64,000 nt of DNA, from assembly GCA_021229015.1 (NCBI GenBank), contig CM037787.1:39255037-39319036 (forward strand), given 5' to 3'. This document shows, piece by piece, positions 22,478 through 34,399 of this stretch. Within the stretch, counting starts at the first letter, position 1. The number at the start of each line of letters is the position of its first letter. Source of the DNA: Solen grandis. Taxonomy: Eukaryota; Mollusca; Bivalvia; Adapedonta; Solenidae. Made by a program: the position numbers and the translations under genes. A model generated the notes under the pieces. It did not search any database and was not told where the DNA came from. It saw only the letters and a list, made by a program, of their open reading frames with translations.

Positions 22478-22708
22478 TTGAGTTTACCGTCTCTTCGACA
22501 GTATTTCAGTCATAAAGCGACGTCCAGCTAATACAGGTGGAGAAAGACCCCGAATGCACGGAGGCATCCGGGTAGAACCACCGACCTACCGCAAGCCAGC
22601 TGGAAGGCTTCCTCACATGAAAATCCGAATGACCTTGCTGGGATTCGAACCCACGCGGTGAGGGGCTGAGTGAGTGTTAAAGTCAGCGACTTTACCCTCT
22701 CGGCCACA
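22478..22708 (-). mobile_element. tRNA-Ser/Leu-type SINE (family B), inverted copy
   Basis: Reverse-complement counterpart of 17554-17796, including the tail phrase, the CCAGCTGG core, the B-box (GGATTCGAACCC-type on the opposite reading) and the GGCCGAGAGGGTAAAGTCGC head. An A-run lies just outside the tRNA end. Confidence 0.85.
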
Positions 22709-23577
22709 AAAAAAAACCCATTGATCTCTTCAAAGGAGACACTGTGATAATCATATACGTGTACATTTATTTACAAATTTCAGGAATGTTCAAACCGCTT
22801 TAAGTGATGAACAACATGGAGATGATGGACTGAATGGAAAATTTTAAACAGAAGAAGGTACTGGTCAAAGTAAATGAAATCTTCATTAAGTGTCGATATA
22901 GTACTACTATCTATTTTCCCATGACATACAGATATTCTGTTACAACATGTCAGTAGTTCAAAACCAAATATTCCATTTTATATTCCTCTGACACATACAT
23001 TTTTTAGCCTCGTTATGATATCATACCAAAGAATTTCATTCAAGTATAGGAAGTCTTGTTTTCAACAGCCATTTGTTTTTACAGGAGTCACTGACTTCAA
23101 GTTTCTTGCCTTAAAAAACTGCAATAACGCGATAATATTTCAGAGAGTCATGATAAGCAAATACAGACTAGGAGTAAACGGTTGGAAAAAGACAAAGAAA
23201 TGCATAGCCTGAAAACAGAATTATAACAATTGGAAAGAAATATGAAAGAGAGGCAATTATTTACTGCAGAGGGAATTATACATATGTAAAAGGATATGAA
23301 AAACTTTAAATACTATACTGGAGAATTACTTTTTCAATTTTGTATTTGTTTTCTTTTTTCTTTTTTATTTCCAAATCCTCAAGAAAATGTAAAATATGGA
23401 AGGACTGACACAGAGTTGTTATCAAGTGAAAATGCACCTCTTGATTTTGGACGAAACGATTTGGCAATAAGATTTATTTTGTCCTTGCAGTCAACAGGCA
23501 TTGTATTTAACAAAATCTTAGATATATATTTCAAATTTGCACGGTTTTCTTTGTAGAGAGGTATTTTTATATCAAGA
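22709..23577. other. Non-coding stretch, nothing recognised
   Basis: The frames at 23015-23212 and 23296-23556 show no family features. Part may be decayed upstream sequence of the Harbinger relic that follows. Confidence 0.4.
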
Positions 23578-24002
23578 ATGCCTACAAAATCTACTACCCT
23601 TAAAGCTTTAATTGGATGTGACCCCAGTGGATCTGTTACATTTATTTCTGAGCTTTTCACTGGTTCAATTTCAGATAAAATGATTGGGAAATGGATTTTA
23701 TGTCCTTCTAAAAGATGTTAGACCATGGTTACATTTATACAGGTGATGCTATACTAGCTGATATAGGCTTTACTACACAGAAGGAACCTAGTAAACATGG
23801 TCTTGAGTTCAACATTCCCACTTTTTCCTCTTGTGCATCACTGATGCCACCAGCAAATACTTATTTAACACAAAAAATGCTATTAAGCAGAGTTCATGTA
23901 GAAAGACTAATAGCAAAAATCAAAACAAATTGTTGTTTCAAAAAATCCTTACATCTTTATTTAAGGAAGCAAACAAAATCTGTACTGTTTGTGCAAAACT
24001 GA
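23578..24002 (+). pseudogene. Harbinger/ISL2EU-type DDE transposase relic
   Basis: Two consecutive frames carry family phrases in order. The first (23578-23720) reads TLKALIGCDPSGSVTFIS then GSISDKMI. After a one-base shift the second reads GDAILADIGFTTQKEPSKHG, FNIPTFSS and SRVHVERLIAKIK. These match the DDE_Tnp_4-type (PIF/Harbinger, ISL2EU) core: K-x-LIG-P-G-S-FIS, sDk, GD-x-iLADrGF, iPaF, R-HVER-I-xxiK. Arg is lost from the ADRGF motif (ADIGF). The frame break, loss of the N-terminus and missing ends show an inactive remnant. Confidence 0.75.
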
Positions 24003-24622
24003 AACTAAATCAGACTATATTAATCAAAGATAAATGAATTTGTTCGTCATATGTATTCACAAATTGTAAAATACTCACGGGTCAGTTTTACATAAATTGT
24101 GGTTTTGTGACAAGAGGGTGTTATTGTCTTTGCTGAACCCTTTGTCAGCAAGTATATGATAATTTATAGCATCTGCCATAGATTATTTAAGCTTGAAAAA
24201 TGAGCCAGTTGTGCTGGAATTGTTGAAAAAAAAATACCACAGAATATATTGAAGTTTTTGAAGCTTAATATGTACAAGTGTGTTTTGTTCTTGAAAACCC
24301 AGTACGTTTAAAGTATACATTTCAAATATTTTACAACATCCTACCTGGTATGAAAAAAATGGGCCAAGTTGAACTTGACCAAGGTCTGTGGCAACAAGAT
24401 GTCTCTTTGGAGAAAACAGTTATTCAAATAGTATGCATTTTGCCATCTGTAGCTGCTCAATGTCTTTGCAAGTAAAGTCTGGAGCCTGAAATTATTACAC
24501 ACATTGTGTGTGTTCGTGTGGCGGGAGTAGTAGGCATATAACAAATTGCTGTTTTGTTTAAACGGTGTAGACGTGACACGATGCTAATACATAACGTGTA
24601 TTATGTTGAAAGATTTGCAATA
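24003..24622. other. Non-coding flank of the Gypsy element
   Basis: No gene is supportable. This is the insertion-site flank, ending in the target duplication CAACA (24623-24627). Confidence 0.45.
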
Positions 24623-24627
24623 CAACA

Positions 24628-24819
24628 TGTAAAGTTACGATGATGGTTTAAGAATCCACATCTATTTGGATTGCATGAAGAACAAAAGCGTTAGCTGTGA
24701 ATCGTATCTTTATTCAAATAGAGAGTGACAAAATACCTTTGGGCGGAAGTACCAGTGCATGCTGGATGTTTACTATAAACCTAGACTAGCTATATGGCAA
24801 TATTGTACAACTCATTACA
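24628..24819 (-). repeat. Gypsy 3' LTR
   Basis: Left-hand LTR on the plus strand (3' LTR for the minus-strand element), starting TGTAAAGTTACG and ending CTCATTACA. No difference from 29094-29285 was seen on visual comparison. Confidence 0.95.
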
Positions 24820-24834
24820 TCTCCCTTCTTTTGA
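24820..24834 (-). promoter_or_regulatory. Polypurine tract
   Basis: Immediately inside the 3' LTR the minus strand reads AAAAGAAGGGAGA, the expected RNase H-resistant primer for plus-strand DNA synthesis. Confidence 0.8.
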
Positions 24835-25003
24835 AAAAAATGCTGAGTTAAAAAACGCTAATTGAATCTAATGAATGCTATCTTAATTGCACTGGACAAT
24901 CTTTTTAGGATATCGTATTCGTATAACATTACACTCTAGGGTATAATTAAATCACACCATATACACGCTCGCACACCTGGTCCTATCTTGTGCGGTCGCT
25001 CTT

Positions 25004-25028
25004 TCTCTATCTCTCTCTCTCTCTCTCA
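25004..25028. repeat. CT/GA microsatellite in the element
   Basis: A (CT)n tract directly beyond the pol stop codon, inside the Gypsy element. Confidence 0.85.
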
Positions 25029-25350
25029 CGTCACCCATTCATCACCAGCAAAACGGGAATTTGGCTTCACGATACGCCCTGATCGGGTAACACGTTCATG
25101 GGATAAGGGGGACTTATCAGTATCAGACGAATTTTTGTTGGAGGTAGGTTCAGCTTGGTCATTCATAGACTGGCTCTGTGTACTATTATTGAGAAAAATG
25201 TTTGTGAAATTCTCTGGAAAATTTTCATCTTGTTTTCTCGTGCTCATCAGGAAGCGTCTGTTTCGCCTATAAACTGCCCCGTCTTCAGTCTGTACTGTAT
25301 ATGATCTGTCATTGTGAGCCGTCAACACTCGAGCAGGTATCCAACGTTTT
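25026..25350 (-). pseudogene. Gypsy pol C-terminus
   Basis: Reads LTAHNDRSYTVQTEDGAVYRR-type sequence (GPY/F-like integrase tail: RSY.VQT..G..YRRNRRFL), a disordered Ser/Asn/Asp-rich stretch, then TRSGRIVKPNSRFAGDEWVT and stop, a common ending of Gypsy integrases. It is joined to the preceding domain only after a one-base shift in the eight-T run at about 25345. Confidence 0.85.
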
Positions 25351-26907
25351 TTTCATTTGGACCCTAATAATCTGTCCGTCAGTTAAGGGTGGTAATTGTT
25401 TTGCTGTCCGGTCGTAGTATTTCTTTTGCGTAGAGCGAGATGCTTTAATCTTGTTTTGCACTGATTGTGTATTGACAGTCTCTGGCTTAAGTTGTTGTTT
25501 GGTCGCAGGAAGGGTTGACCTTAGGCGTCTAGACATGAGTAACTGTGATGGAGAGTAGCCACAGTCCTGCAGTGGGCTATTTCGGTATTCAAGTATAGCT
25601 AAATACGGGTCTTTGCCGTCAGCCTTTGTCTTGCGCAAAATGCGCTTCGCAGTCTGAACTGTTTTTTCTGCCAGTCCGTTTGATTGGGGAAACAAGGGGC
25701 TCGAAGTCTCGTGCTCAAATGCCCATTCTTTAGAGAAGTTTGAGAATTGTTCAGAAGTAAACTGAGTTCCGTTGTCGCTGATTAACTTCTGACATATGCC
25801 ATACCGTGCAAAATGTGTCTTTAATTTTCGTATCACAGTGATACTTTTAGTGTCAGTCAGTTTGTCAATTTCAAAGAATCTGGAGTAATAGTCTACGGTA
25901 ATTAAGTAGTCCGTACCGTCCAGAGTAAATATGTCTGTGGCAATGACTTGCCATGGTTCTTCTGGAATGTAGCGAGGTTTCAGCGGTTCCTTGCTGTTTG
26001 AATCTCTGTGAGTCAAACAGATGTCACATTGTTGGACCATGTCCTCGATGTCCTTTGTCATTCCAGGCCAAAACATAATGTCTCGTGCACGCCTTGTGCA
26101 TTTTGCAATACCAAGATGACCAACATGTATTTTCTCAAGTAGTGAGTTCCTAAGAGATGGGGGGATGACAATTTGGTTACCTTTCATGACAATGCCGTCT
26201 TCAATAGTTAGTTCGTCTCTGTGGTTCCAGTACTGGCGTACGGCTAAACTACAGTTTTGTTTGTTTTCAGGCCATCCGTCCAGTATTGTCTGTCTAAGAG
26301 CGCTGGTCTGCTGGTCATTTTCAGTCGCGTCTCTCACCTCTTGTAACCTTCGATCACTCATCTTAGTCTCTATTGAGTGGATCTGACAGTCCAGTCCGTC
26401 TAACTGTCCTTTGTATGTGTCGTCTATGAAATTCCTAGATAAGGTGTCTGCGACAGAGATGGATTTTCCTGGGACGTGTTTGACCTCTACATCGTATGCT
26501 TGCAGTTGCAAAAGCATACGCTGTAATCTTGCTGGGGCTGTCGAAATTGGTTTTTTAATTATGATTTCAATTGGCTTGTGGTCAGATTCAACGATGACAT
26601 GCCGTCCATACACATAGTGATGGAAGCGTTTACACCCGAAAAGTATGGCTAGCATTTCCTTTTCTATTTGAGCGTAACCAATTTCCGTAGGTGTGAGGGA
26701 TTTCGAAGCATATATTACAGGCCTGCCTTCTTGCAAGATACAGGCACCAAGGCCATATTTAGAGCTGTCTACTTGTAAAGTCACTTGCTTGTCTGGGTCA
26801 AAGAATGCCAACACTGGCTGTTCAGTCAAAGCTGTCTTAACTTTGTCGAATGCCTTGTCAAGCTGTTTGTCCCACTGAAAAAAAACTGTCCTTCTTGAGC
26901 AACGCAC
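25309..26907 (-). pseudogene. Gypsy RNase H and integrase
   Basis: A 532-codon frame. The RNase H part has LQVDSSKYGLGACIL (Asp47), IEKEMLAI (Glu82-84), ESDHKP (Asp109) and VADTLSR (Asp154). The integrase follows: zinc-binding H261-H264...C294-C297, then the DDE triad Asp325 (ATDIF), Asp378 (ISDNG) and Glu414 (GLAEK), with 35 residues between the last two as usual. All key residues are present, so each domain looks competent on its own. The N-terminal end meets the RT frame by a one-base shift in the A-run at 26878-26886. Confidence 0.93.
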
Positions 26908-27459
26908 GCAATGGGTTTGTTATCTCTGCCAAATTTGGTGAGAATTTGCTCAAGTAAGTGACCATTCCCAGTAATGTTTCCAATTCAGTCCGTGTCGTGG
27001 GGGCTTTCATTCGTAGCACTGCTGATATTTTGTCTGGGTCGGGTTTGAGCCCTTCCGAGCTCAGGACATGACCAAAATAGGGTACTTCTGTCAGGCCAAT
27101 TTTCGATTTGTCGGGGTTGAGCTTGATCCCCTTTTCTCTACAACGTTCTAGTACATGTCGTAGGTTTTGGTCATGCTCCTGTCGGGTCTTCCCGTGTACA
27201 AGAATGTCGTCAACAATACATTTTACACCTTTCATACCTTCAAAACACTCGTCCATTTTTCTTTGGAATATGTCCTGGCTAGACTTTATGCCAAATGGAA
27301 GTCTTAAGAATCGGTATCTGCCAAAAGGAGTACTAAAAGTGCACAGATATGATGACTCCTCTGTCAACTTGATACTCCAATAACCAGACTTTGCATCAAG
27401 CACTGTGAAGTACCGGGCACCGGAAAGTTCAGATGCTACTTCCTCAAGGGTTCTCCTGG
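26858..27459 (-). pseudogene. Gypsy reverse transcriptase
   Basis: RT palm-finger segment beginning TLEEVASELSGARYFTVLDAK (first catalytic Asp in LDA), then LPFGIKSSQDIFQ and the catalytic pair in CIVDDILVHG (VDD instead of the more usual YVDD/FIDD spelling). It continues to the thumb and tether (FGHVLSSEGLKPDPDKI). It joins the gag-protease frame after a one-base shift near 27455, where HYP should run directly into the TLEEV segment. Confidence 0.92.
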
Positions 27460-29022
27460 GTAGTGGGGTCTAAGTATTGCCTCATTTAAGTGTTTTGGGT
27501 CAATGCAAACTCGAAGTTTGCCGGATTGCGGCTTTTCTACACAGACAAGGGAGTTAACCCATTCTGTTGGCTTTGTGACTTTCGCAATGATAGACTGTGA
27601 CTCCATCGAGTCCAGCTCTGTTTTAAGTTTGTCTTTGAGCGCTTGTGGTACCCGTCTAGGAGGACTGACCACGGGCACGGCGTCTGTTCGAAGCTGAAGG
27701 GAGCATTTGCCAGGAAGAAGACCGATACCTTTAAAAAGGTCGTTGTACTCTGTCAATACGTTAGTTTGCAAGTCGTCCTCGTTAACCGAATAAGTCAATT
27801 TTATAAGTTCTAGGTCAACTGATGTTTTTAGTGACAAAAGTGGTTGTGAATTTGTGTCAACAACGTAGAATGTGGTAACTGTGCTGCAGCTCTGATATTC
27901 ACAGGGCAAGTCTACTGTTCCCAGTATCTTCAGGTAGTCACCTGTATATGATGTCAGCTTGTGTTTTGTCACTGATAAGGGACTAAAATCTTTGAGCTGC
28001 TTGTAAACATGACTTGGGAGTATATAAACAGAAGAACCAGTGTCTATTTTGAATTTTACACGCATTTTGGGAGGACCTAAAAGTAAGGTAGCATGAGCTT
28101 GTGAAGCCAAATTACCTGCTTTGACTGTATCCACATAGAAAGTATCCTCATCTGACGATATTTCTCTCTCGATTCGTAGCTCATTCACCTTTTTTGACAA
28201 GCACACACTCGCAAAATGGTTCCATTTTTTACACAAGTGGCATTGTTTTCCTCTAGCAGGACATTTAGCACTTTTTGAATGGTCACCGCCACAGTTTTTA
28301 CAATTCGTGTATTTCTTTCTTTGAACGTAACGCCCATGCCTTGGGGTGTCCCCTTTTGTACGAGGTTGTGTCCATGGCTGGGTGTTTCCTTGGGCTGTTT
28401 TTTTCTTGATGTGGTCCACCATTGTCGTGGTCTCAGTCGTATTAGATGCAGCCATGGTCTTGAGTTGTTCTCTGGCGTATTCAAAATTCTGAGCCGTTTG
28501 AATGGCTTTGTCAAGCGTCAGATCTTTCCCTAGGTTAATCAGTTTCTCCCTCAGTTTTGCAGACGAGGTTCTAAATACGATCCTGTCTCGGATCATTTCG
28601 TCGGAGTTTCCGAACTGACAGTCTTTCGCCACCAATCTCAATTTCGTCACAAATGACTCAATGTTGTCGGCACCTTGATTAATGTTATTAAACTTAAACC
28701 TGGCAAATATTGGATTAAGTTTGGGCTGCACATATTCCCTAAATTTTGTGTAATACGTGTCCAGTTTCTTGGCGTTCTCCGCGCTTATGCCGGTCCATGT
28801 CTGGTGAATGTCTCTGCCTCTGTCTCCTACCCAGAGCAGGAGGTACGACACTTTCTCTTCTTCTTCTTTGTCTTTAAGAGGACCAGAGAAGACCAGTTTT
28901 GCGTGCCTCTCAAATTTGTCCCATGCTTGGGGTAAATTTGTGTTGTCCCAGTCCATTTTAGGGATCGACGCACCAAGCATTTCCATGTTGCTACTATTGT
29001 TAATTTGGTTGAATACTATCAC
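27436..29022 (-). pseudogene. Gypsy gag-protease and RT start
   Basis: A 528-codon frame. Residues 1-200 are a gag capsid-like helical region. Two zinc knuckles follow: C241-C244-H248-C254 and C261-C264-H269-C274. The aspartic protease active site DTGSS is at 328-332. From about 440 the RT N-terminus appears (PPRRVPQALKDKLKTELDSM, then LRVCIDPKHLNEAI). The gag and pol parts share one frame here. The frame terminates abruptly after HYPGEPLRK because of the shift near 27455. The ATG is 58 bp inside the primer site, a normal position for a gag start. Confidence 0.93.
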
Positions 29023-29079
29023 ATAAGTCCCTTTGAACGATGGAAATTTGTAGTTAGATCATATATCCGAAACGTTTTT

Positions 29080-29093
29080 CACTTCTGACACCA
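29080..29093 (-). promoter_or_regulatory. tRNA-Leu-type primer binding site
   Basis: Directly next to the 5' LTR the minus strand reads TGGTGTCAGAAGTG, complementary to the 3' end of animal tRNA-Leu (…CACTTCTGACA plus CCA). The match is 14 nt with no gap from the LTR. Confidence 0.85.
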
Positions 29094-29285
29094 TGTAAAG
29101 TTACGATGATGGTTTAAGAATCCACATCTATTTGGATTGCATGAAGAACAAAAGCGTTAGCTGTGAATCGTATCTTTATTCAAATAGAGAGTGACAAAAT
29201 ACCTTTGGGCGGAAGTACCAGTGCATGCTGGATGTTTACTATAAACCTAGACTAGCTATATGGCAATATTGTACAACTCATTACA
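29094..29285 (-). repeat. Gypsy 5' LTR
   Basis: Right-hand LTR on the plus strand, the 5' LTR for the element, followed by the target duplication CAACA at 29286-29290. Confidence 0.95.
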
Positions 29286-29290
29286 CAACA

Positions 29291-29838
29291 GAATCTTATT
29301 TAAGATAATTATGGTAAATATTAAAATGTACCGTACAGCAGGTTATATCTGCGGGTAATTACTTTCTGCTACTCTGCGGATGTACACAAACTCGTAGAAA
29401 TAAAATCCGTGGAAATTAACTAACGGCAGAATAATATTCGCAGGATAAAACTCTTTAGATCCTTTCAGATCATTAGATACTGATATACATGAAATACACT
29501 GTGACGGTGTTTCTATCATCATCAAGGTTTTTTTTACCGCTAACATTAAAACAAAACAACCAGTTTTCACTAAATGGTTTGTAATTCAGGGAATGGGTGA
29601 AAATAACAAAGATTAAAACTATGAAAGTTTGACCACATTTCATTGTAATATTCCCTTGTCAGTGGCACACAACATGTCTCCTTCCAGGTTAATGGGACTC
29701 TATCAAGTATTCACAATAAAGGTGTACAGTAAATTGCAATAATATGGTTGTGAATCTTATAATTATTGTCTTATATCACAATAGCATCGTATGCGGATGC
29801 TAACACTCGTCTGTTAAAGGTTTGTTGATACTTTTTAA
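29291..29838. other. Non-coding stretch
   Basis: No gene or repeat is supportable; the 75-codon minus frame at 29343-29570 has no recognisable features. Confidence 0.4.
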
Positions 29839-29965
29839 AAGGGGGAGATAGATTTGGTCAAAATGGATCTTAAAGTTAGCCCTTGTGATTGTGAACAGGT
29901 ATGCGAAGTTTGATGACAGAGTGTTTAATAGTTTAGACGTAAAGGCCAAAGTAAAAGACAATATC
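29839..29965. repeat. Dispersed 'GGAGATAGATTTGGTCAAAA' repeat
   Basis: Phrases GGTCAAAATGGA, CCCTTGTGATTGTGAACA and AAGTTTGATGACA recur in the same order at about 60060-60195, where the unit is itself partly duplicated. Confidence 0.6.
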
Positions 29966-30398
29966 TCAACAATTTTTCCTTGAAAAACTGGAAAGTTAAT
30001 AATGATAATATCTTTTGGAATATTGGCATTAAGTTGAATAAAGAAACTGGTAATAATAAGACAATATAATAGATGTTTTCAAAAATTATTAATGCTGTTG
30101 AAAAAAGTACATAATTTGCCTAAGTATTGGCTTAATGCCCTTTATAAACTTAGAATAGAGATCGACGTGAAAATCAGTTTAATACTACAGTGAAAATGTT
30201 TATGCAACATTTCCCTTCAATATAAACATGACTCAAATGTTACTAAAAGTTATAGGGTCATTACTTCATTTCTTCTGCCTCTCGGAATTGTGACCTTCAC
30301 ATTAAACTACTGTATATTCACTATTTCGGAAATGAGACACGGAAATGCGGTAAAAATAGTTTTGCAGATTGTTTGATTCTAGATCTGTAAAATATATT

Positions 30399-30498
30399 NN
30401 NNNNNNNNNNNNNNNNNNNNNNNNNNNNNNNNNNNNNNNNNNNNNNNNNNNNNNNNNNNNNNNNNNNNNNNNNNNNNNNNNNNNNNNNNNNNNNNNNN
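30399..30498. other. Assembly gap (100 N)
   Basis: Exactly 100 N, the conventional size for a scaffold gap of unknown length. Confidence 0.99.
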
Positions 30499-30530
30499 TC
30501 TATATCCATTGAAGTATTTTTAATACAGTA

Positions 30531-30695
30531 AACCCTGTGAATAAAGACCACTCAAGTGAAATTAAAACTGGCCTGTATCTGGAGGTGGTTGTTATTCAGA
30601 GGTTAGCTTTTCTATAAATTCAGTGCTTGGACTCCAGTCACAGGCCTCTGTACACAGACTGGCTGTTATTCAGAGGTGATCGCTGTTGGATTGTA
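30531..30695. repeat. DNA-transposon terminal-type sequence
   Basis: TACAGTAAACCCTGTGAATAAAG followed by GACCACTC and two later copies of GGTTGTTATTCAGAGGT / GGCTGTTATTCAGAGGT resembles terminal regions of mariner/pogo-type elements. No partner end was found, and the gap lies just upstream. Confidence 0.4.
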
Positions 30696-30879
30696 TATGC
30701 ATTACCTTTAATGAAAAATGTCTCACGCAATTATAGATAAAACATTATGTATAAGTAATGAAAAGAAATTTATTCTTTGTTATACATGTGCATTTATGTA
30801 TTACTATTGTAATTATGATTTTACATATAATGTATCAACAAGAACTACCAGTTCCAAAGAGGAAAAAACAGCGATATTC

Positions 30880-31005
30880 CAAGGTGCAATTTTCCGAATA
30901 CCATTACTATTCCGAGATACAGTTCTTGTCCTGACACAAACCGAATCTCGCGATTATTCGAGGATTTCGTACTTCACGTTCGGGTATCGAAAAAGCGCAG
31001 TTTAA
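30880..31005 (-). repeat. Pogo/Tigger-like terminal sequence
   Basis: Read on the minus strand it starts TACAGTTAAACTGCGC and continues with TTTTCGATACCCGAAC and repeated 'TTCGA' phrases, the style of pogo/Tigger ends. No transposase was found next to it. Confidence 0.4.
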
Positions 31006-32599
31006 CTGTAATTGCTTTGTACGTGAACAATCATGCTTATATGTTTGTATTTTAATACGCATTTCGCAAAGCCAATTATTGCCTTTATAATTTAGTCATA
31101 ATATGTGAAAATAATGCATTGACGTGAACATTTATTGTGGTATTTTAAACCACATGGTTTTGAAGTAATTAGTGGACGCAGCTCATTTTTCAGAGAAAGT
31201 ACGGTACATAGTTAAGGGTGGTACATTACCTTTATCAAAATCCGAACGCCAAATATATGCGCAATTTAAGAAATGACTTTCACACACCAGTTTAGCAAAT
31301 GTCATCACAAGGCAGATAGTACAGCATATCCTAATTACATTAGATAGGGTCACGACAATGTTTCATAAATCCGCTTAATATTTATTATTTATTTAGGAAT
31401 ATTGTTAACTTGCAAATGCAGTAACTCATGTGAATTTGAAATACAATTAATTAAATTAAACCCATCTTTATAATGATAATTAAACATATTATTATATGAC
31501 ATTTATCCTGTAAAAACAAAAGTATAAAGATTGCTTTCTAATGGTTTGTGGTGTTAACATGTAGCCTTGCAGATGAACACCTGCCTATTGCTTTTAATGT
31601 GTTTTACATATTTTGATTCCAGGATATATTACTGCAGTATATGATATGGTTGAAGTACACATGTTTACTGTAAGCCACTCAGTCCACCATGTATATGTTA
31701 AAAAAAAACCGACATCGATTTCCATTTTTTTTTTCAGACATCGGCTACCGCAATACTCGTGCATATTTTGTGGAATGCTTTAAGATTCCAGAGACGGTAC
31801 TTTCTCAACTTAATCAGTGACCAGTGGTCACCTGGTGGTACCATGGTCTAAGCTACCACTTTCTCCAAGTCCTGAAATTGGTTGCATGTGGCGGTTTTCA
31901 GTAAACACGGGTACCATTTTTGACCAATTCATGGATAATTTTGTACGTGATATTAAATTATTTTCTAAATGATATAGTTCTGTTGTTCTTTTGTCCTGAT
32001 GTGATATGACGTACATGTGTATTTAAAACAAAACTTGACCTGTCTCTGACCCTCCCTATGACCAAGGGTGGACGGGCGTTTGGTGGATCAATTTCAGAAC
32101 TAGAAGCATAAGTAGTTAAAAGATATACTGGTATATCACTCAGAATACAAGGGTGGTTCCAGAACTAATGCAAGCAGATTATGTGTTTTCAAGACTAAAA
32201 ATTTTCACTAGATTTCATCAAAACAATAATGAATTTCATAAGAATCTATCAATTGAATTGTTCCGAAATTAAATGTGAAACGTCATGTCACCAGAGACCT
32301 CCCTTATGCTTCTGCTGAACATACACCATAAGGAAATATGCAGATACATTCAAATTAATGAAAATGTGTTAGATAAAATGATTGTGATATAAGACTTATA
32401 TGAAAATTAGTGCATTTCTGATGATATGTATGATACTTGACAGGAAATCATTATACAATATTTAAATTTAATTTGCACAAACACTTGTAAAATTAACTAT
32501 AACTGAATAAGTAGTTCATAACAAGTTGACCTTGATAACTAGTATTGTAGAGTCGAATCCTCATTACGATCTAATTTTGAAAGACACTGAAGTGACCGC
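31006..32599. other. Non-coding stretch, nothing recognised
   Basis: No gene or repeat family is supportable. The short frames here lack recognisable features. Confidence 0.4.
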
Positions 32600-32830
32600 C
32601 GCCTATATCAAAGGGCTAATAGCGCTGAGAGAACCGGATTTTTAATGTGATGATGTCGCATTTATTTTGTGTATCAAAGTAGATTTAATAAAAGAGTTGA
32701 TGGCAGTTAATCCAATGTTATAAACCCGCTTTAATACGGTCGTTACAAGACAAGATTAAAACACCATTTGTCTCTATGGACTACTAACAATAAACACATT
32801 ACCACTTTTACAGTCTCTTTTATTAGAAAG
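32600..32830. repeat. Dispersed repeat, copy 1
   Basis: Shares GCTGAGAGAA, GATGGTGTCGCATTT-like, ATCAAAGTA and AACACCAT...CTCTATGGA/TTCAATGGA-type phrases, in order, with 60600-60830. Family unknown. Confidence 0.55.
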
Positions 32831-33018
32831 GAAAAAATATAAAACAACACACTTCCACTATTGTATGTATGTATATTTTTTTCATTTACATGAACACTTG
32901 ATATAGGTAAATTGATGATATGCAATTTAACAAAAAGGTATATAGTTACATATTTATTCAATGTTGAAAAAAAAAAAAAGAATAACCACAGGCCTTGAAT
33001 CGAAAAAGATAAGAAATT

Positions 33019-33080
33019 CTTGACCCGGAATCGAATCCGTAACCTCCGATGTCAATTACCCACAGAGCTATTGGAACGGT
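33019..33080 (-). repeat. tRNA-like SINE head
   Basis: The minus strand has an A-box-like TAGCTCTGTGGGTAA and a B-box GGATTCGATTCC about 30 bp apart. No stable tRNA fold or body was identified. Confidence 0.45.
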
Positions 33081-33282
33081 TACTTCCACGGCACGAATGT
33101 ATTATATGTATTGGTTACCTTGTGAAATTCCAGCCAGTGATGGTCCAAAATATCTCCGAATTAATTGCAATTGACTCGCTTGCGCGTTTACATTTTGGTG
33201 CATTAAGAGTTAAATTGTACTCTTTTATTGCAGTTATAAAACACCGGGAGACATTTCCGTTTCATATCTGATTTAATTTTCA

Positions 33283-33283
33283 A

Positions 33284-33353
<70 letters not shown>
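33283..33353. repeat. (AT)n microsatellite
   Basis: About 70 bp of nearly perfect TA dinucleotide repeat. Confidence 0.97.
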
Positions 33354-34399
33354 TAAGAGATTACTTAGATGTGGGATGTTTTCCAATATGAAATGTTACA
33401 ACATCGTATTGACAAGATCTTTGTTTTGTTTTGCCATATCATTGTTCACATTATATTGTTAAAGGGAGAAGAACACGATAAGAAATTTCTTTCGTTCTAA
33501 TCCCTATATTTATTGTATTTGATACAATTTAGAAATAAATATGTTTAAACTAATATGAAACCTTTTTTGTGGGGTGGAAAAAAAATGGGGTGTATATAAC
33601 AGCCCACTTTTTCTCGACCCGATTTTCATGCAGTATTGTCAGTATATAACCCATTAAGACCAAAATTGTAACATTTAGGTTTCACATGAAAACCATATAT
33701 ACGTGCTCGTAGCATTGATCTCCCTTTATACTGAACAGGCATAGCCCAGTTTATACTTGCGCGCTGTATATATATCGCCCCGTAATTGTTACCTGTAAAT
33801 ATATACAAATGTAACACCCCATTTTTCTTCTCGTGTTATCTCACAAATCAGCAAGGGGTAAAGTAAATTACCAGGGAGCAAAGATGTATAAACATGAACA
33901 GTTATCCGTGAAAGAATAGATAGTTAAGAGACTGCATGATTCATTTTCTTTTCTTACAATAAATGGTAAATACGTTGAAGGAAATGATTGTTAGATTTCA
34001 TGTGGCCTATAGGTTAATTTTGGTAGCACATATATGAGGAAAAGTCTACAGTGGAGATATGTATCTTTCAAAGTTTGAATAGCAATTTGTAAGTTGTTTT
34101 TTTTCCATGGAACTTGAATGATTTTCCAGAAAGAAAACGTATTACTACAAAATCCCCCAGTCAGTTGCTTTACAATGTTACTGACCATAAAATTATAAAA
34201 AAAAACTTCTCTCAGCAAGATAGTTATTATCCTCACAAACTGCAGACCAGTGCTGATAAGCAAGATCAAATTTATTTCATTTATTCTTGGACAGGAAACA
34301 TTCTTGTCCAGACTTTCTGCGACGAAAAAGAACAAATAATTTAAAATAAAGGTTTTTTTATATTTTTACTCTAATTATATATATTGTTATCATATTATA
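33354..34399. other. Non-coding stretch
   Basis: No gene is supportable. The complementary frames at 33991-34344 are opposite-strand shadows. Confidence 0.4.

Larger units (their letters stand above)
24628..29285 (-). mobile_element. Complete Gypsy LTR retrotransposon
   Basis: A 4,658-bp element with two 192-bp LTRs that begin TG and end CA and show no difference by eye. It is flanked by the 5-bp duplication CAACA (24623-24627 and 29286-29290). Internal order on the minus strand is primer site, gag with zinc knuckles, protease, reverse transcriptase, RNase H, integrase, polypurine tract; RT before integrase is the Gypsy (Ty3) order. No envelope or chromodomain is seen. Identical LTRs imply recent insertion, yet the single gag-pol frame is interrupted by three one-base shifts (about 27455, 26880 and 25345), two of them in A/T runs. 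Confidence 0.95.
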
